A stretch of 64,000 nt of DNA, taken from NCBI GenBank assembly GCA_034142505.1, contig JAWZDV010000030.1, positions 47,360 through 111,359 of the forward strand, read 5' to 3'. This document shows, piece after piece, positions 8,125-16,492 of the stretch. Both the position numbers and the translations under genes were made by a program. This DNA comes from Hungatella_A sp034142505 (lineage in GTDB: Bacteria; Bacillota; Clostridia; Lachnospirales; Lachnospiraceae). Position 1 is the stretch's first letter. Every line of letters begins with the position of its first letter. The notes beneath the pieces were generated by a model that saw only the letters and a list, made by a program, of their open reading frames with translations, was not told the DNA's origin and ran no database searches.

Positions 8125-8997
8125 CTATCCTTTGACGCCGGAGCCCACGTCAATGCCTTTTAAAAACTGTTTCCGGAATACCAGATACACCACCAGAGTA
8201 GGAATCATGGCAATCACACAGCCGGCCAGAAGCCGTTCCGGGCGGGAGCTGAAATTTGCGTTGCTGCTGGAATCATTTAACAGGCGAAGGGCCGGTGTGA
8301 TGGTGGAATGGGCCGGCGTGGTGATGGCTATGGAAGGCCACAGGAAATCATTCCAGGCACTGCTGAACTTGAAAATCCCTACAATCGTCAGAATTGGTGT
8401 CAGCAGCGGGATATCAACCTTCGTAAAGATCCTGATCTCCCCAGCCCCGTCAATTCTGGCCGCCTCCTCCAGTTCCCGCGGAATGCCCTTCATGAAGTTC
8501 CGGATGAGGAAAATGTAGAACACGTCCGCCACCGTCGGCGCAATGATGGAGGGCAGCCGGTCAATCCAGCCCAGCCATGTATAAAAGGAATACTGGGGCA
8601 CCAGAGCCACCACGTTTGGGATGGTGCTCAGTGCGAACAGCCCCCAGAACAACGTCTCCTTCCCCTTGAACTCAAACCGCTCAAATCCATAGGCAGACAT
8701 CGTGCATAACACTAATGTCAGCAGAATACTGGCCACGCAGACCACTGCCGTATTGCCCATAGCCTTAAAAAGAGGAACCGCCGGATAATTCAAAACATAG
8801 GTATAATTCTCAAGCGTCCAGTCATGAGGAATCAGATTCAAATCCTTTGCAAACATTTTCACTTCCAGATTTGATTTAAAGCTGGTCAGCGCACCTGCCA
8901 CAATCGGCAGAATCCACAAGGCGGCAAACACGGCCATAGCCAGGCTCAGCAGCCATGATGACATCTGCCGTTTATTCATGAGATATCTTCTTTTCAT
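8125..8997 (-). CDS. ABC sugar transporter permease, MalG/LacG type
   Basis: 290 residues with six predicted membrane segments and the permease EAA loop ELEEAARIDGAGEIRIFTKV (about 190-210), which contacts the ATPase. It is the second permease of the importer, downstream of the MalF-type gene and the binding protein. AAAGGAGG precedes the ATG by 10 bases. No ATPase gene accompanies the operon, as is common in Lachnospiraceae, where a shared MsiK-like ATPase encoded elsewhere serves several CUT1 importers; that part is family knowledge, not seen here. Confidence 0.93.
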   Translation of the reverse strand: MKRRYLMNKRQMSSWLLSLAMAVFAALWILPIVAGALTSFKSNLEVKMFAKDLNLIPHDWTLENYTYVLNYPAVPLFKAMGNTAVVCVASILLTLVLCTMSAYGFERFEFKGKETLFWGLFALSTIPNVVALVPQYSFYTWLGWIDRLPSIIAPTVADVFYIFLIRNFMKGIPRELEEAARIDGAGEIRIFTKVDIPLLTPILTIVGIFKFSSAWNDFLWPSIAITTPAHSTITPALRLLNDSSSNANFSSRPERLLAGCVIAMIPTLVVYLVFRKQFLKGIDVGSGVKG

Positions 8998-9013
8998 TGT
9001 TCGTCTGCCTCCT

Positions 9014-9946
9014 TTAATTTTTCTGCATGATTCTCACCTGAACCAGCGACACCACCACCATGACCACTCCCAGAATCAGGGCCATAGCCGAGGCAATACC
9101 AGGATTGGAGCCGTAAGCCCCCTGAAATCCCGTATCTCTGATGTACTGCATCATCATCATATTGGAATTCCGGGTAAAGCCGTTGACGATTTCCACCACG
9201 GGACCGCCTTTATTGAACATCCAGGGCTGCCCCCAGACATTGAACTCCGCAATGATGCTGACCGCCAGCGTATAGGAAATAGGGTACTTCATGGAGGGCA
9301 GGATAATACGGAAAAACCGCTGGATGCAGCCGGCCCCATCCACCTTGGAGGCATCCAGGATATCCGTCGGAATTCCGGCCAGCGCCGCCTGGTAAATCAC
9401 CATATTCATGCCGGTTCCCCACCAGACGGTGATGATAATGATGGACGCCCAGTTCAGAGGAACCGTGTTGGTCCAGGAAAGCTTTCCCAGTCCCAGAAGA
9501 TTATTGATAATGCCGTAATTGGTGTTAAACATATAGTTCCAGGAGCCCATGACGATAGATAGGGACAACAGGGCCGGAAGATAGAAAATCGTCTGGTATA
9601 TCCTGTGTCCGGGGCATTTGCTGTTCAGCGCCGCTGCCAGCAGCAGCGGCACGATGATGCGCAAAGGCACCGTGATCAGTACAAACAGACAGGTATTCCA
9701 AAGTCCCCATCTCAGTTCCCAGTAAAACAGGGAACTTTGATCCGTCAGAATCGTCTTCAGATTCTCTAGTCCCACCCACTGAGGCATTTTCCCCAGATCC
9801 CACTTTGTGAACGCGGCGTAAATGCCGGCCAGCGATGGAAACAGGTTAAAACAGCCGAATATGATCAGGTGGGGAAGCAGAAACAGAAGCGGCACATAAC
9901 GCCGCCTGTTTCTGCTCTTATTTTTTACTGCTGCGTTTTGTATCAT
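9014..9946 (-). CDS. ABC sugar transporter permease, MalF/UgpA type
   Basis: 310 residues with a short basic cytoplasmic N-terminus, six predicted membrane segments and the EAA-type loop GIPTDILDASKVDGAGCIQRF (about 195-215). It forms the heterodimeric membrane channel with the following MalG-type permease and receives sugar from the lipoprotein encoded upstream. The start is supported by GGAG ten bases upstream. It lies 40 bases downstream of the binding protein gene, separated by a small hairpin. Confidence 0.93.
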   Translation of the reverse strand: MIQNAAVKNKSRNRRRYVPLLFLLPHLIIFGCFNLFPSLAGIYAAFTKWDLGKMPQWVGLENLKTILTDQSSLFYWELRWGLWNTCLFVLITVPLRIIVPLLLAAALNSKCPGHRIYQTIFYLPALLSLSIVMGSWNYMFNTNYGIINNLLGLGKLSWTNTVPLNWASIIIITVWWGTGMNMVIYQAALAGIPTDILDASKVDGAGCIQRFFRIILPSMKYPISYTLAVSIIAEFNVWGQPWMFNKGGPVVEIVNGFTRNSNMMMMQYIRDTGFQGAYGSNPGIASAMALILGVVMVVVSLVQVRIMQKN

Positions 9947-9972
9947 GGCGCCACTTCTCCTTCTGTCCGGGC

Positions 9973-9998
9973 GCCCAGCCTGACCGTTACTGCTGGGC
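9973..9998 (-). other. Intercistronic hairpin between binding protein and permease genes
   Basis: GCCCAGC (9973-9979) pairs with GCTGGGC (9992-9998) around a 12-base loop that contains the binding-protein stop codon. No T-run follows, so full termination is unlikely. Similar hairpins in ABC operons protect the upstream mRNA and keep the binding protein more abundant than the permeases. Confidence 0.45.
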
Positions 9999-11300
9999 CT
10001 TAATCTCTGCTTCTATCTTCGCTATCATTCCATCCGCATACTCGTCGAGAGTCATATGGCCGTACACCGCCTGGAAGCCAAAGGAATTGAAGGTGGCGTC
10101 GCAGACACTGCTGTAAAGGAAGGTCGGACACCAGTGCCTGGTTCCCGCCTTGTCAACCATAGCCTGGGGAAGCTTTCCATACTCGTCACCGGCAGCCAGC
10201 TCCTTGTTGGCTATGATGGAGCCGGCATCGGCCCACAGCATGGCATTGTCTTCAAACCAGCTGATGAATTCTCCCGCCGCCTTCCTCTTCTCCTCCGTAT
10301 AACCGCGCTGCGGCATTACGAAGGTATGGGCGGCTGCATAGGTCAGCACGTCATCGGTTCCGTATTGTACGCCTGGAAGCATCACATAGTCCAGGCCATA
10401 GGTCTTAATCACGTTCAGATTCCAGGTGCCTCCCGTGGTAAATACTGCCTCACCCATAGCAAACATTCCAAGAGCGTCCGAATCTTCCTCCATAAAATAT
10501 CCCTTATCATAGAGGTTCTTCCATTCGCCCTGTGCCTTTTTCAGAATTTCCCGGTCAATTGCCAGTGTCTTGCCATCCTCGGAATAGGTTCCACCATTGG
10601 TGATAAAAGTATGGAGCATGTCATTTCTCGCCCAGCTGCCAACCAGCGGTTTGATCTGTTCTATCACGCCGGCTTCCTTTAGACGGTCGCCCAGTTCATA
10701 GATTTCATCCCAGGTGACAATATTGTCCTCTATCATCTCCGGATAATACTGGTCAATCAAAGCTTTGTTTCCGTAGAGAACGGCTGACGGGAAATCCAGA
10801 ATCACACCGTACCGCTCCCCGTTATAAACTGCCATGTCTGCATTGTTATACCGTTCTTCTGCCAAGTTCTCATATCCATCGGTCAGTCCCTCAATCGGCT
10901 GGATCGCCCCTTTATCCGCCAGGTATGGAATGTAATTGTTATGTACCACGCTAATGTCAGGCGCCTGATTGTCATCGCCCGCCACCATCGGCAGTTTCAC
11001 ATAAAGATCCGTAGTGGCCTCCATTGCAATATGATTCACCTTGATATTCGGGTGTTCCTCATTAAACTGTTTCACAATCCCATCCATGGTGACACCGTCA
11101 TCCCCTGTAAACAGGGACCAGAAATTCAATTCTACCACAGTTTCTGACGCATCGCCTTTTGCCGCCTCCGACTTGGCAGCCTCTGTCTCCTTGTCCGTTG
11201 CCACACCACCGGAACTGTCCGCGTTCTTTCCCCCACAGGCAGACATTCCCAATGCCATGCATGATAATGCAATTGCTAAAAAATAGTGATTTCTCTTCAT
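9987..11300 (-). CDS. Extracellular sugar-binding lipoprotein (CUT1 family)
   Basis: 437 residues from the ATG at 11300, chosen because GGGGAGG precedes it and it opens with a lipoprotein signal (MKRNHYFLAIALSCM, lipobox ending at Cys of MSACGG, about residue 22). After a Ser/Ala/Glu linker comes a family-1 solute-binding fold, with the WSLFTGDDG start and AMGEAVFTTGGTWN typical of MalE-like proteins. It captures the sugar outside the membrane and delivers it to the two downstream permeases. It is the first gene of the operon and has a good sigma-A promoter upstream. The ligand is unknown; esterase and GH2 in the operon suggest an acylated plant oligosaccharide. Confidence 0.93.
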   Translation of the reverse strand: MKRNHYFLAIALSCMALGMSACGGKNADSSGGVATDKETEAAKSEAAKGDASETVVELNFWSLFTGDDGVTMDGIVKQFNEEHPNIKVNHIAMEATTDLYVKLPMVAGDDNQAPDISVVHNNYIPYLADKGAIQPIEGLTDGYENLAEERYNNADMAVYNGERYGVILDFPSAVLYGNKALIDQYYPEMIEDNIVTWDEIYELGDRLKEAGVIEQIKPLVGSWARNDMLHTFITNGGTYSEDGKTLAIDREILKKAQGEWKNLYDKGYFMEEDSDALGMFAMGEAVFTTGGTWNLNVIKTYGLDYVMLPGVQYGTDDVLTYAAAHTFVMPQRGYTEEKRKAAGEFISWFEDNAMLWADAGSIIANKELAAGDEYGKLPQAMVDKAGTRHWCPTFLYSSVCDATFNSFGFQAVYGHMTLDEYADGMIAKIEAEIKAQQ

Positions 11301-11346
11301 GTTGAAACCTCCCCTTCTTTTGTTGTCAATGGTTTTCCAGTCATTA

Positions 11347-11368
11347 TATAACAGCATATCTGTTGTAT
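11347..11368. promoter_or_regulatory. Imperfect palindrome at the operon start, candidate operator
   Basis: Arms TATAACAG and CTGTTGTA flank CATAT and differ from a perfect inverted repeat by one position. It lies just downstream of the -10 element of the sugar operon, where a bound repressor would block transcription. The neighbouring ArsR-like regulator is the obvious candidate ligand-responsive binder; this is inference. Confidence 0.4.
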
Positions 11369-11376
11369 ATATCTCA

Positions 11377-11405
11377 ATAATATAGCAATAATTACATAAA
11401 GTCAA
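11377..11405 (-). promoter_or_regulatory. Sigma-A promoter of the sugar importer operon
   Basis: On the minus strand TTGACT (11400-11405) is followed after exactly 17 bases by TATTAT (11377-11382). The predicted start is near 11370, giving a ~70-base leader before the binding-protein ATG. The surrounding sequence is strongly AT-rich. Confidence 0.75.
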
Positions 11406-11542
11406 TTATTTATTTTATATTTTTATATATTTTGCATATTATTTTTTCTTTTATAACAGTATTTATGTATAATAAGTCAATTTATTCTATTCCATAAGAT
11501 AAAGTTCCTGTTATTAAACCACCTTGGGGCAAGACGAAAAAA

Positions 11543-11569
11543 AGCCTGGAAGTTGTTTCCTTCCAGGCT
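11543..11569 (-). terminator. Rho-independent terminator of the ArsR-like gene
   Basis: A perfect 10-bp stem AGCCTGGAAG/CTTCCAGGCT with a 7-base loop, followed on the minus strand by seven T residues. It lies 8 bases after the stop of the regulator gene, so the regulator is transcribed separately from the sugar operon. Confidence 0.9.
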
Positions 11570-11576
11570 GAATGTT

Positions 11577-12500
11577 TTACCGGTATTCCAGTTCCATTAA
11601 AATATCCTGCTCATAATTTCCAAAGGTTTTTCCAAAAATATTGAATCCACCCACATAAACGGCATCCTCCTTGTTGCCGATGGTCATTTGAATAAAGGGG
11701 TCCCGCTCAAGTTTCAAATCACTGATTTTAATATCCGACATTTTATTGTGATTGACGTAAGTTCCATCTGTTTTAATCTCCCAGGTCACCAGCATACCGT
11801 ACTGCGATGAACCGGCAGGCCAGAATGCGGGGGTATACCGCCCCCGTCTGGAACCAAAATCATCGGTACTCGTCCATGTTGCGCATTCCACGTCATTGAC
11901 CCACATCGTAATATCCGACTTCCATCCCTCCCGGTATCCAGGCGCTTCCGAACAGATCTCCATAGAAAATGTAATACTCATGGGAACCCGGTCCTTGGGA
12001 AGCAGATTGGCAAAGCGGTATTTGACGTACCCCTTTGAAGTCCAGAGAAGCCCTGTCTGTCCCCTCTCGCCAAGATAAAAACTGTACTCCTTGTCTTCCA
12101 TGCCGATCACACCTTGTGCGGAACACAGACCACAGGTTGGGAATACCAAACAGTCCACATAGGCGCCAACAGGCATCTCAATTCTGGCTACCTCGCTGAT
12201 ATCCGTGTTTCTTGGCAGAAAACAGATATTGGCAAAGTCCGCGCTCCTGCTGCAAACTTTCATGGTTCCATGGCTTCCCGGCTGCTCTTCCATCCTGACA
12301 AGTCCTGCTTTCTCAAGCAATTTCAAATGGAAGGCCGCGCTTGACTGTGGAAGCTCCAGGATTTTGGCAATCTCTCCGATAAATAAATTACTCTGATCCA
12401 GCAGTTTGATCATCTCCAGCCGCACCGGAGATGACAGCGCCTTGCCCAATTCACAGATTTGATCTACATCTTCCAATAAATATTCCTTTATCTTGGCCAT
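11577..12500 (-). CDS. ArsR-family regulator with long C-terminal sensory domain
   Basis: 307 residues, three times the usual ArsR length. The N-terminal ~85 residues form the winged helix (LGKALSSPVRLEMIKLL, then LPQSSAAFHLKLLEKAGLV). The remaining ~220 residues are beta-rich and aromatic, with three Cys around VFPTCGLCSAQG, and resemble no metal-sensing ArsR protein; a carbohydrate-binding or laminin-G-like fold is possible. It lies just upstream of the sugar importer operon on the same strand with its own promoter and terminator, so it probably regulates that operon in response to the transported sugar. This last point is inference. Confidence 0.85.
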   Translation of the reverse strand: MAKIKEYLLEDVDQICELGKALSSPVRLEMIKLLDQSNLFIGEIAKILELPQSSAAFHLKLLEKAGLVRMEEQPGSHGTMKVCSRSADFANICFLPRNTDISEVARIEMPVGAYVDCLVFPTCGLCSAQGVIGMEDKEYSFYLGERGQTGLLWTSKGYVKYRFANLLPKDRVPMSITFSMEICSEAPGYREGWKSDITMWVNDVECATWTSTDDFGSRRGRYTPAFWPAGSSQYGMLVTWEIKTDGTYVNHNKMSDIKISDLKLERDPFIQMTIGNKEDAVYVGGFNIFGKTFGNYEQDILMELEYR

Positions 12501-12539
12501 CTGTTTTTCCTTCCAGTAGTTGCTACCGCATTTTTATTT

Positions 12540-12569
12540 ATTTTATCATAAAAACCGGCATTCTTACAA
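12540..12569 (-). promoter_or_regulatory. Candidate promoter of the ArsR-like gene
   Basis: TTGTAA (12564-12569) and TAAAAT (12540-12545) on the minus strand with an 18-base spacer, about 40 bases upstream of the ATG. Both elements deviate slightly from consensus. Confidence 0.45.
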
Positions 12570-12637
12570 CAGCCAATCCCTACGAATCTTCTTTTCCGCC
12601 GGAATGTCTACTCAGCAGCCTATCGGTCCCATTATTT

Positions 12638-13933
12638 TTATGAAAGTAAAGGAGATTTTATCAGGGCAATTTTCATTTTCAGGATACGCAGAACGGATTC
12701 GTCAATCTGTCTCTCCGGTATCTCTCCGTTTTTTACCGCCTCCAGCACAGCCGGGATCTGGGTTTCAAAGTCTGTACAGCACAATAAATCATTTCCCGCC
12801 TGCACAGCCAGAACGGCGGCCTGGGCATCGCCTGTGAATTCGCGGATTCCGTCCATCACCAGATCGTCTGTCACGATGACACCGGAAAAGCCAAGCTCCT
12901 TTCGCAGAATTTCATGAACGCGGGGAGATAAAGAGGCAGGAAATTGCTCATCCATGCATTTCACAATATTGTGGGAAACCAGCACCATGTCAGCGCCGCT
13001 GTCGATTCCGGCCTGAAACGGGAGAAAATCGGAGGTCCGGAATGTCTCATAGGAGCGGTTGTCATAGGCGATTCCGGTGTGGGTGTCTTCATTATTTCCA
13101 TAGCCGGGGAAATGCTTCAGTACGGAACCGGTCTTCTGATCCTTCATCGTCCCGACAACCGTCTCAACATACGTAGACGTCTGCACTGCATCTTTTCCAA
13201 AGCTTCTGTCATAGATAAAGTCGTCCGGATTTTCCGAGACATCACAGACAGGGGCAAAGTTTACAAGGATACCGAGAGATTTTAACAGCTGGCATTTCTC
13301 AGCGGTATCACTCCGGACCGCGTCAAAGCCGCCGTCCTGGTACAGCTGCTGTGATGACGAAAACGGGGCGGACCGAAACGCCGGATACCGGCTGATCCGG
13401 TTCACGCTTCCTCCCTCTTCATCCACACCAATCAGCATCGGGATTGACACGGATGATTGATAGGACTGAATATTGGAGGACACCTCCTCCGGCGTTTTCC
13501 CATCGAAATCCCGGGCAAATAAAATATAACCGCCAAGCTGGTACTCTGCCGCTTTCTGCGCGGCCTGTTCCTCCGGGCAGCGGGCAATGAACATCTGGCT
13601 TACTTTCTCCTCCAGTGACATCCCCTCCAGGATCGCCTGGGCCCGGGCTCCCGCCGTCATGGGGGCTGGCTCAGCTGACGCGTCTGACGATTCTGATGCC
13701 CCCGATGCATCTGCCCCACCCCCACGATTTGCACCGTCGGCGTCCGCCAGGCTCTGATCCAAATTCGATTCTGCCTGGGCTTGGGTCTGCGGCTCCATTT
13801 CCGCCTTATCTCTCTTCTGCTTCCCATTCTGATTCCCTACGAATCCTGCTGCCGCCACCACGCAAACAACCGCAAGAATCCCAATTATCGGCGGCAGCAA
13901 ATTTATTTGATGGTATCGTTTACTGCTCATCAT
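12638..13933 (-). CDS. Surface beta-N-acetylhexosaminidase, GH3 (NagZ-like)
   Basis: 431 residues. A membrane anchor or uncleaved signal (about 12-32) is followed by a ~60-residue low-complexity Gln/Ala/Ser linker and a GH3 barrel. Family motifs are IGVDEEGGSVNRI, LKHFPGYGNNEDTHTG (the KHFPG/His-Asp dyad of NagZ-type enzymes) and GVIVTDDLVMDGI (nucleophile Asp). The enzyme should act outside the membrane on peptidoglycan- or glycan-derived GlcNAc residues. Two adjacent ATGs are possible; the second (13930) has the better six-base spacing from GGAGG. Confidence 0.88.
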   Translation of the reverse strand: MMSSKRYHQINLLPPIIGILAVVCVVAAAGFVGNQNGKQKRDKAEMEPQTQAQAESNLDQSLADADGANRGGGADASGASESSDASAEPAPMTAGARAQAILEGMSLEEKVSQMFIARCPEEQAAQKAAEYQLGGYILFARDFDGKTPEEVSSNIQSYQSSVSIPMLIGVDEEGGSVNRISRYPAFRSAPFSSSQQLYQDGGFDAVRSDTAEKCQLLKSLGILVNFAPVCDVSENPDDFIYDRSFGKDAVQTSTYVETVVGTMKDQKTGSVLKHFPGYGNNEDTHTGIAYDNRSYETFRTSDFLPFQAGIDSGADMVLVSHNIVKCMDEQFPASLSPRVHEILRKELGFSGVIVTDDLVMDGIREFTGDAQAAVLAVQAGNDLLCCTDFETQIPAVLEAVKNGEIPERQIDESVLRILKMKIALIKSPLLS

Positions 13934-13952
13934 CTTCCTCCATTAACCATAT

Positions 13953-15131
13953 TCATGATATCACGCGAAGCAGATTCTCCAGACGATAACATTCCTCCCG
14001 CTTCCCAATCTGCTCCAGCACACTTAAATTATAATCGGAATGCTCTGCCTCCCTGGAATACCGGTGGGCGATATCAACGAGATCATCGAAGGAGACTCCT
14101 TCCTTCTGCCCCTGCCGGACTTTTTCCTGCCAGACGGCCCTGCACATCTCCTGAATCAGCAGAGTGCTTACCACCGCCAGTTTCACCTTTCCATACGCCT
14201 GCTCATCATAGACCGCGCCACAGAAATAAGTAAAGATAAAATATACCATTAACTGTTCGCCATACCGCTCCCAGGTCTCTCGAAACGGGCTTTCTGCCCC
14301 AGCCTGACGCTCAAATTCCTGATCATGGTCATGATATGCATCCATACCGCCATCAAACAGAATCTCTCTCATATGTTTCACATAATCCGGGAAATCATTC
14401 TTCAACACTTCCAGCTGCTCAAATAATCCAAACATCTCTTCCATCAGCCCAAACCGTTCCCGCCCGGTAATCTTATATCCGGCCAGTTTCGCTTCGAACC
14501 GTACTTCCGCCCCAGGCTTTTCATATCTTGCCAGCAAACCGTCAATCTGATACCATTTCCCTCCACGAATCCGTCTCTGAAGATCATGCCCCAGCGACAG
14601 CACCATGGACATTCGAAGCCTTAACGGCAATGTCCTGTTCTGCAGAATCCGCATCATCACATCCCTGGCATCCGCCAGCTTCGTATACAGTAAAAAATCA
14701 AAATCCGGGTACTCTTCCTCCCCGCCCCGCTCCACCGTAAGAAATCTTACCGGCTCCACGCTGCCAAGAATCAGTTTCGCCGCCTCCATACAGGACAGCG
14801 ACAGAGATATTTCCCGAATCCCCTCAAACTCCTCAATATGCCTCGGATAATTCCTGCAGGTCCTGCACAACACCCCCTCTCCGCCCTCCGCATAGAGGTC
14901 GCACAGATTCTCCTCATTTAAAAATGTACACCGATGATCATACTGCTGAAAGGACGACTCCTTCCAGTCAATCGAATTGCGCAGCCGGTTCCCCAGAGGC
15001 CCCGCCATTCCGCGATAACGTTTCAGGGAACCCTCATCGATCATAATCGCCCAGCCCGCACAGCAGGTATCCGGACAGTCCCCGGCAACGCAGTGAAATT
15101 TCTTGTAATAATCTGGTATTGTATAATTCAT
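13953..15131 (-). CDS. FliB-like flagellin lysine-N-methylase
   Basis: 392 residues with the family's N-terminal cysteine cluster (VAGDCPDTCCAGWAI) and further cysteines in ENLCDLYAE and VLCRTCRNYPRH, a YkgJ-like metal-binding arrangement. The C-terminal helical part matches FliB length (~390). FliB methylates surface-exposed lysines of flagellin, but no flagellar gene is present in this window and clostridia often carry several such proteins. Its real substrate here is therefore open. GGAG precedes the ATG by 7 bases. It lies 20 bases upstream of the GH3 gene and may be cotranscribed with it. Confidence 0.8.
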   Translation of the reverse strand: MNYTIPDYYKKFHCVAGDCPDTCCAGWAIMIDEGSLKRYRGMAGPLGNRLRNSIDWKESSFQQYDHRCTFLNEENLCDLYAEGGEGVLCRTCRNYPRHIEEFEGIREISLSLSCMEAAKLILGSVEPVRFLTVERGGEEEYPDFDFLLYTKLADARDVMMRILQNRTLPLRLRMSMVLSLGHDLQRRIRGGKWYQIDGLLARYEKPGAEVRFEAKLAGYKITGRERFGLMEEMFGLFEQLEVLKNDFPDYVKHMREILFDGGMDAYHDHDQEFERQAGAESPFRETWERYGEQLMVYFIFTYFCGAVYDEQAYGKVKLAVVSTLLIQEMCRAVWQEKVRQGQKEGVSFDDLVDIAHRYSREAEHSDYNLSVLEQIGKREECYRLENLLRVIS

Positions 15132-15246
15132 AACTTCGCTCCATTGTTATCTTAGTCATAATAACAGGCCGCCTCTTTCGGAAACCCTGTCTAAGTATAG
15201 CACTGCCCATGGAAAAATGCATCCACATTCCTCCCTCTATGTAAAA

Positions 15247-15274
15247 GACCAGCCGATTGCTCCACCGGCTGGTC
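15247..15274 (-). terminator. Terminator of the cotJABC operon
   Basis: A perfect 9-bp stem GACCAGCCG/CGGCTGGTC with a 10-base loop, followed on the minus strand by TTTTACAT. It lies 21 bases downstream of the cotJC stop. Confidence 0.8.
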
Positions 15275-15295
15275 CTCCACTTACTGATTTAATTG

Positions 15296-15907
15296 TTATT
15301 TCTTCACAAACTGCTTATCAAACTCCGCATTAAAATAATAGAAGTTCTTCTCGTCCAGCCCAGCCTTAATCTTCTCCAATGCCTCGCCAAACCGCTGGAA
15401 ATGCACTACTTCCCGGGCGCGGAGGAATTTTAAGGGTTCCCGCACCTCAGGATTTTCAATAATCCGGATCAGGTTATCATAAGTGGTCCGCGCCTTCTGC
15501 TCCGCCGCCAGATCCTCGTGGAGGTCCGTGATCGCATCTCCCTTGGACTGGAACTCACAGGCATTAAACGGAACACCTGCTGCCGCCGTCGGCCACAGCG
15601 CCGTGGTGTGGTCCACATAGTAAGCATCGAATCCAGCCGTCTTTGCCTCCTCCGGCGTCAGATTCTTCGTCAGCTGGTAAATCATCGCACAGATAATCTC
15701 CAAATGCCCCAGCTCCTCCGTACCGATATCCGTCAGCAGTCCACCCACTTCCTTGCATGGCATGGTGTAACGCTGGGAAAGATATCTCATGGAAGCCGCC
15801 AGCTCTCCGTCCGGCCCGCCAAACTGGCTGATGATCAGAGATGCTGTCTTTGGACAGGTCTTGGTGATATTCACCGGATATTGTAACCGCTTTTCATAAG
15901 TCCACAT
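15296..15907 (-). CDS. cotJC: Spore coat protein CotJC (manganese-catalase family)
   Basis: 203 residues, a typical CotJC length. The N-terminus MWTYEKRLQYPV and the ferritin-like metal-binding helices are recognisable (GTEELGHLEIICAM, and REVVHFQRFGEAL near the C-terminus). It belongs to the manganese-catalase superfamily and is assembled into the inner spore coat. AAAGGAGG precedes the ATG and the start overlaps the cotJB stop by one base. It is the last gene of cotJABC and direct evidence for a spore-forming organism. Confidence 0.95.
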   Translation of the reverse strand: MWTYEKRLQYPVNITKTCPKTASLIISQFGGPDGELAASMRYLSQRYTMPCKEVGGLLTDIGTEELGHLEIICAMIYQLTKNLTPEEAKTAGFDAYYVDHTTALWPTAAAGVPFNACEFQSKGDAITDLHEDLAAEQKARTTYDNLIRIIENPEVREPLKFLRAREVVHFQRFGEALEKIKAGLDEKNFYYFNAEFDKQFVKK

Positions 15908-16182
15908 TAGAATGCACCTCCTTTGATCTGGTTATCCCAGGGCAGCGGCCCATTTGACCAGGAAAATTTCTGCTGGTTGTTCTCCGGCGTGATGCAGTTG
16001 AGCGTCAGCGGATCAAAATCCTTCGCAAACGTCTGCATCAGCTGCTTTCTCTTCGTCATCGCCTGGTTAAACATGGCAAGCGCCTCCTGGTCCTCCGGAT
16101 GGGTATCCAGATAGAGGTTTAAATCATTTAACGTAAAGCTGATCTCATCAATTTCCAACAACCGCTGGCTACGCTCCTGCAT
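15907..16182 (-). CDS. cotJB: Spore coat protein CotJB
   Basis: 91 residues from the ATG at 16182, which has AGGAGG 8 bases upstream; a GTG three codons earlier falls inside that ribosome site and is rejected. The sequence has the CotJB pattern DLNLYLDTHPEDQEAL and a C-terminal half ending in WPW-like aromatic residues (FSWSNGPLPWDN). CotJB is a small coat component encoded between cotJA and cotJC. It overlaps cotJA by 14 bases, so translation is coupled. Confidence 0.92.
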   Translation of the reverse strand: MQERSQRLLEIDEISFTLNDLNLYLDTHPEDQEALAMFNQAMTKRKQLMQTFAKDFDPLTLNCITPENNQQKFSWSNGPLPWDNQIKGGAF

Positions 16183-16378
16183 TGCTTCCACCTCCTGTTA
16201 TAAAAAATGGAAGATCCAGATTCGGGAACATGGTCCCCTGCTTTAACGCCTTCGCCGGCTCATATGGCGTCACCCAGGGCTGCATCGGAATCGTCGCAAT
16301 CGCTAACTGCACGCCGGCACCCGGCATTGGTGTACATCCACAGTCATTCTGACCGGAATTACAGATACATTCACTCAT
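16169..16378 (-). CDS. cotJA: Spore coat-associated protein CotJA
   Basis: 69 residues, first gene of the cotJ operon. The C-terminal half carries the CotJA signature YEPAKALKQGTMFPNLDLPF; the N-terminal ~20 residues are Cys- and Gly-rich and variable. CotJA is needed for incorporation of CotJC into the coat in Bacillus. AAAGGAG lies 7 bases before the ATG. A mother-cell sigma-E promoter is expected upstream, but I could not identify one with confidence. Confidence 0.92.
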   Translation of the reverse strand: MSECICNSGQNDCGCTPMPGAGVQLAIATIPMQPWVTPYEPAKALKQGTMFPNLDLPFFITGGGSNAGA

Positions 16379-16492
16379 AAAAACACTCCTTTGCTCAAGT
16401 CAAAATACATTAACAGGTAGCTTTATTAGTATCTGTGTTTCTGGAATTTCTACAATGGATGATTGCTGTCAGCCGACCCAGTAATTTTTATT

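Noticed and set aside
12501..12637. Separate small gene between the ArsR-like and GH3 genes
   Set aside because: Only short frames without ribosome sites are present; the stretch holds the regulator promoter.
16379..16492. Sigma-E or sigma-K promoter for cotJ
   Set aside because: Some GATACT-like words occur, but none with both elements at correct spacing, so no coordinates are claimed.
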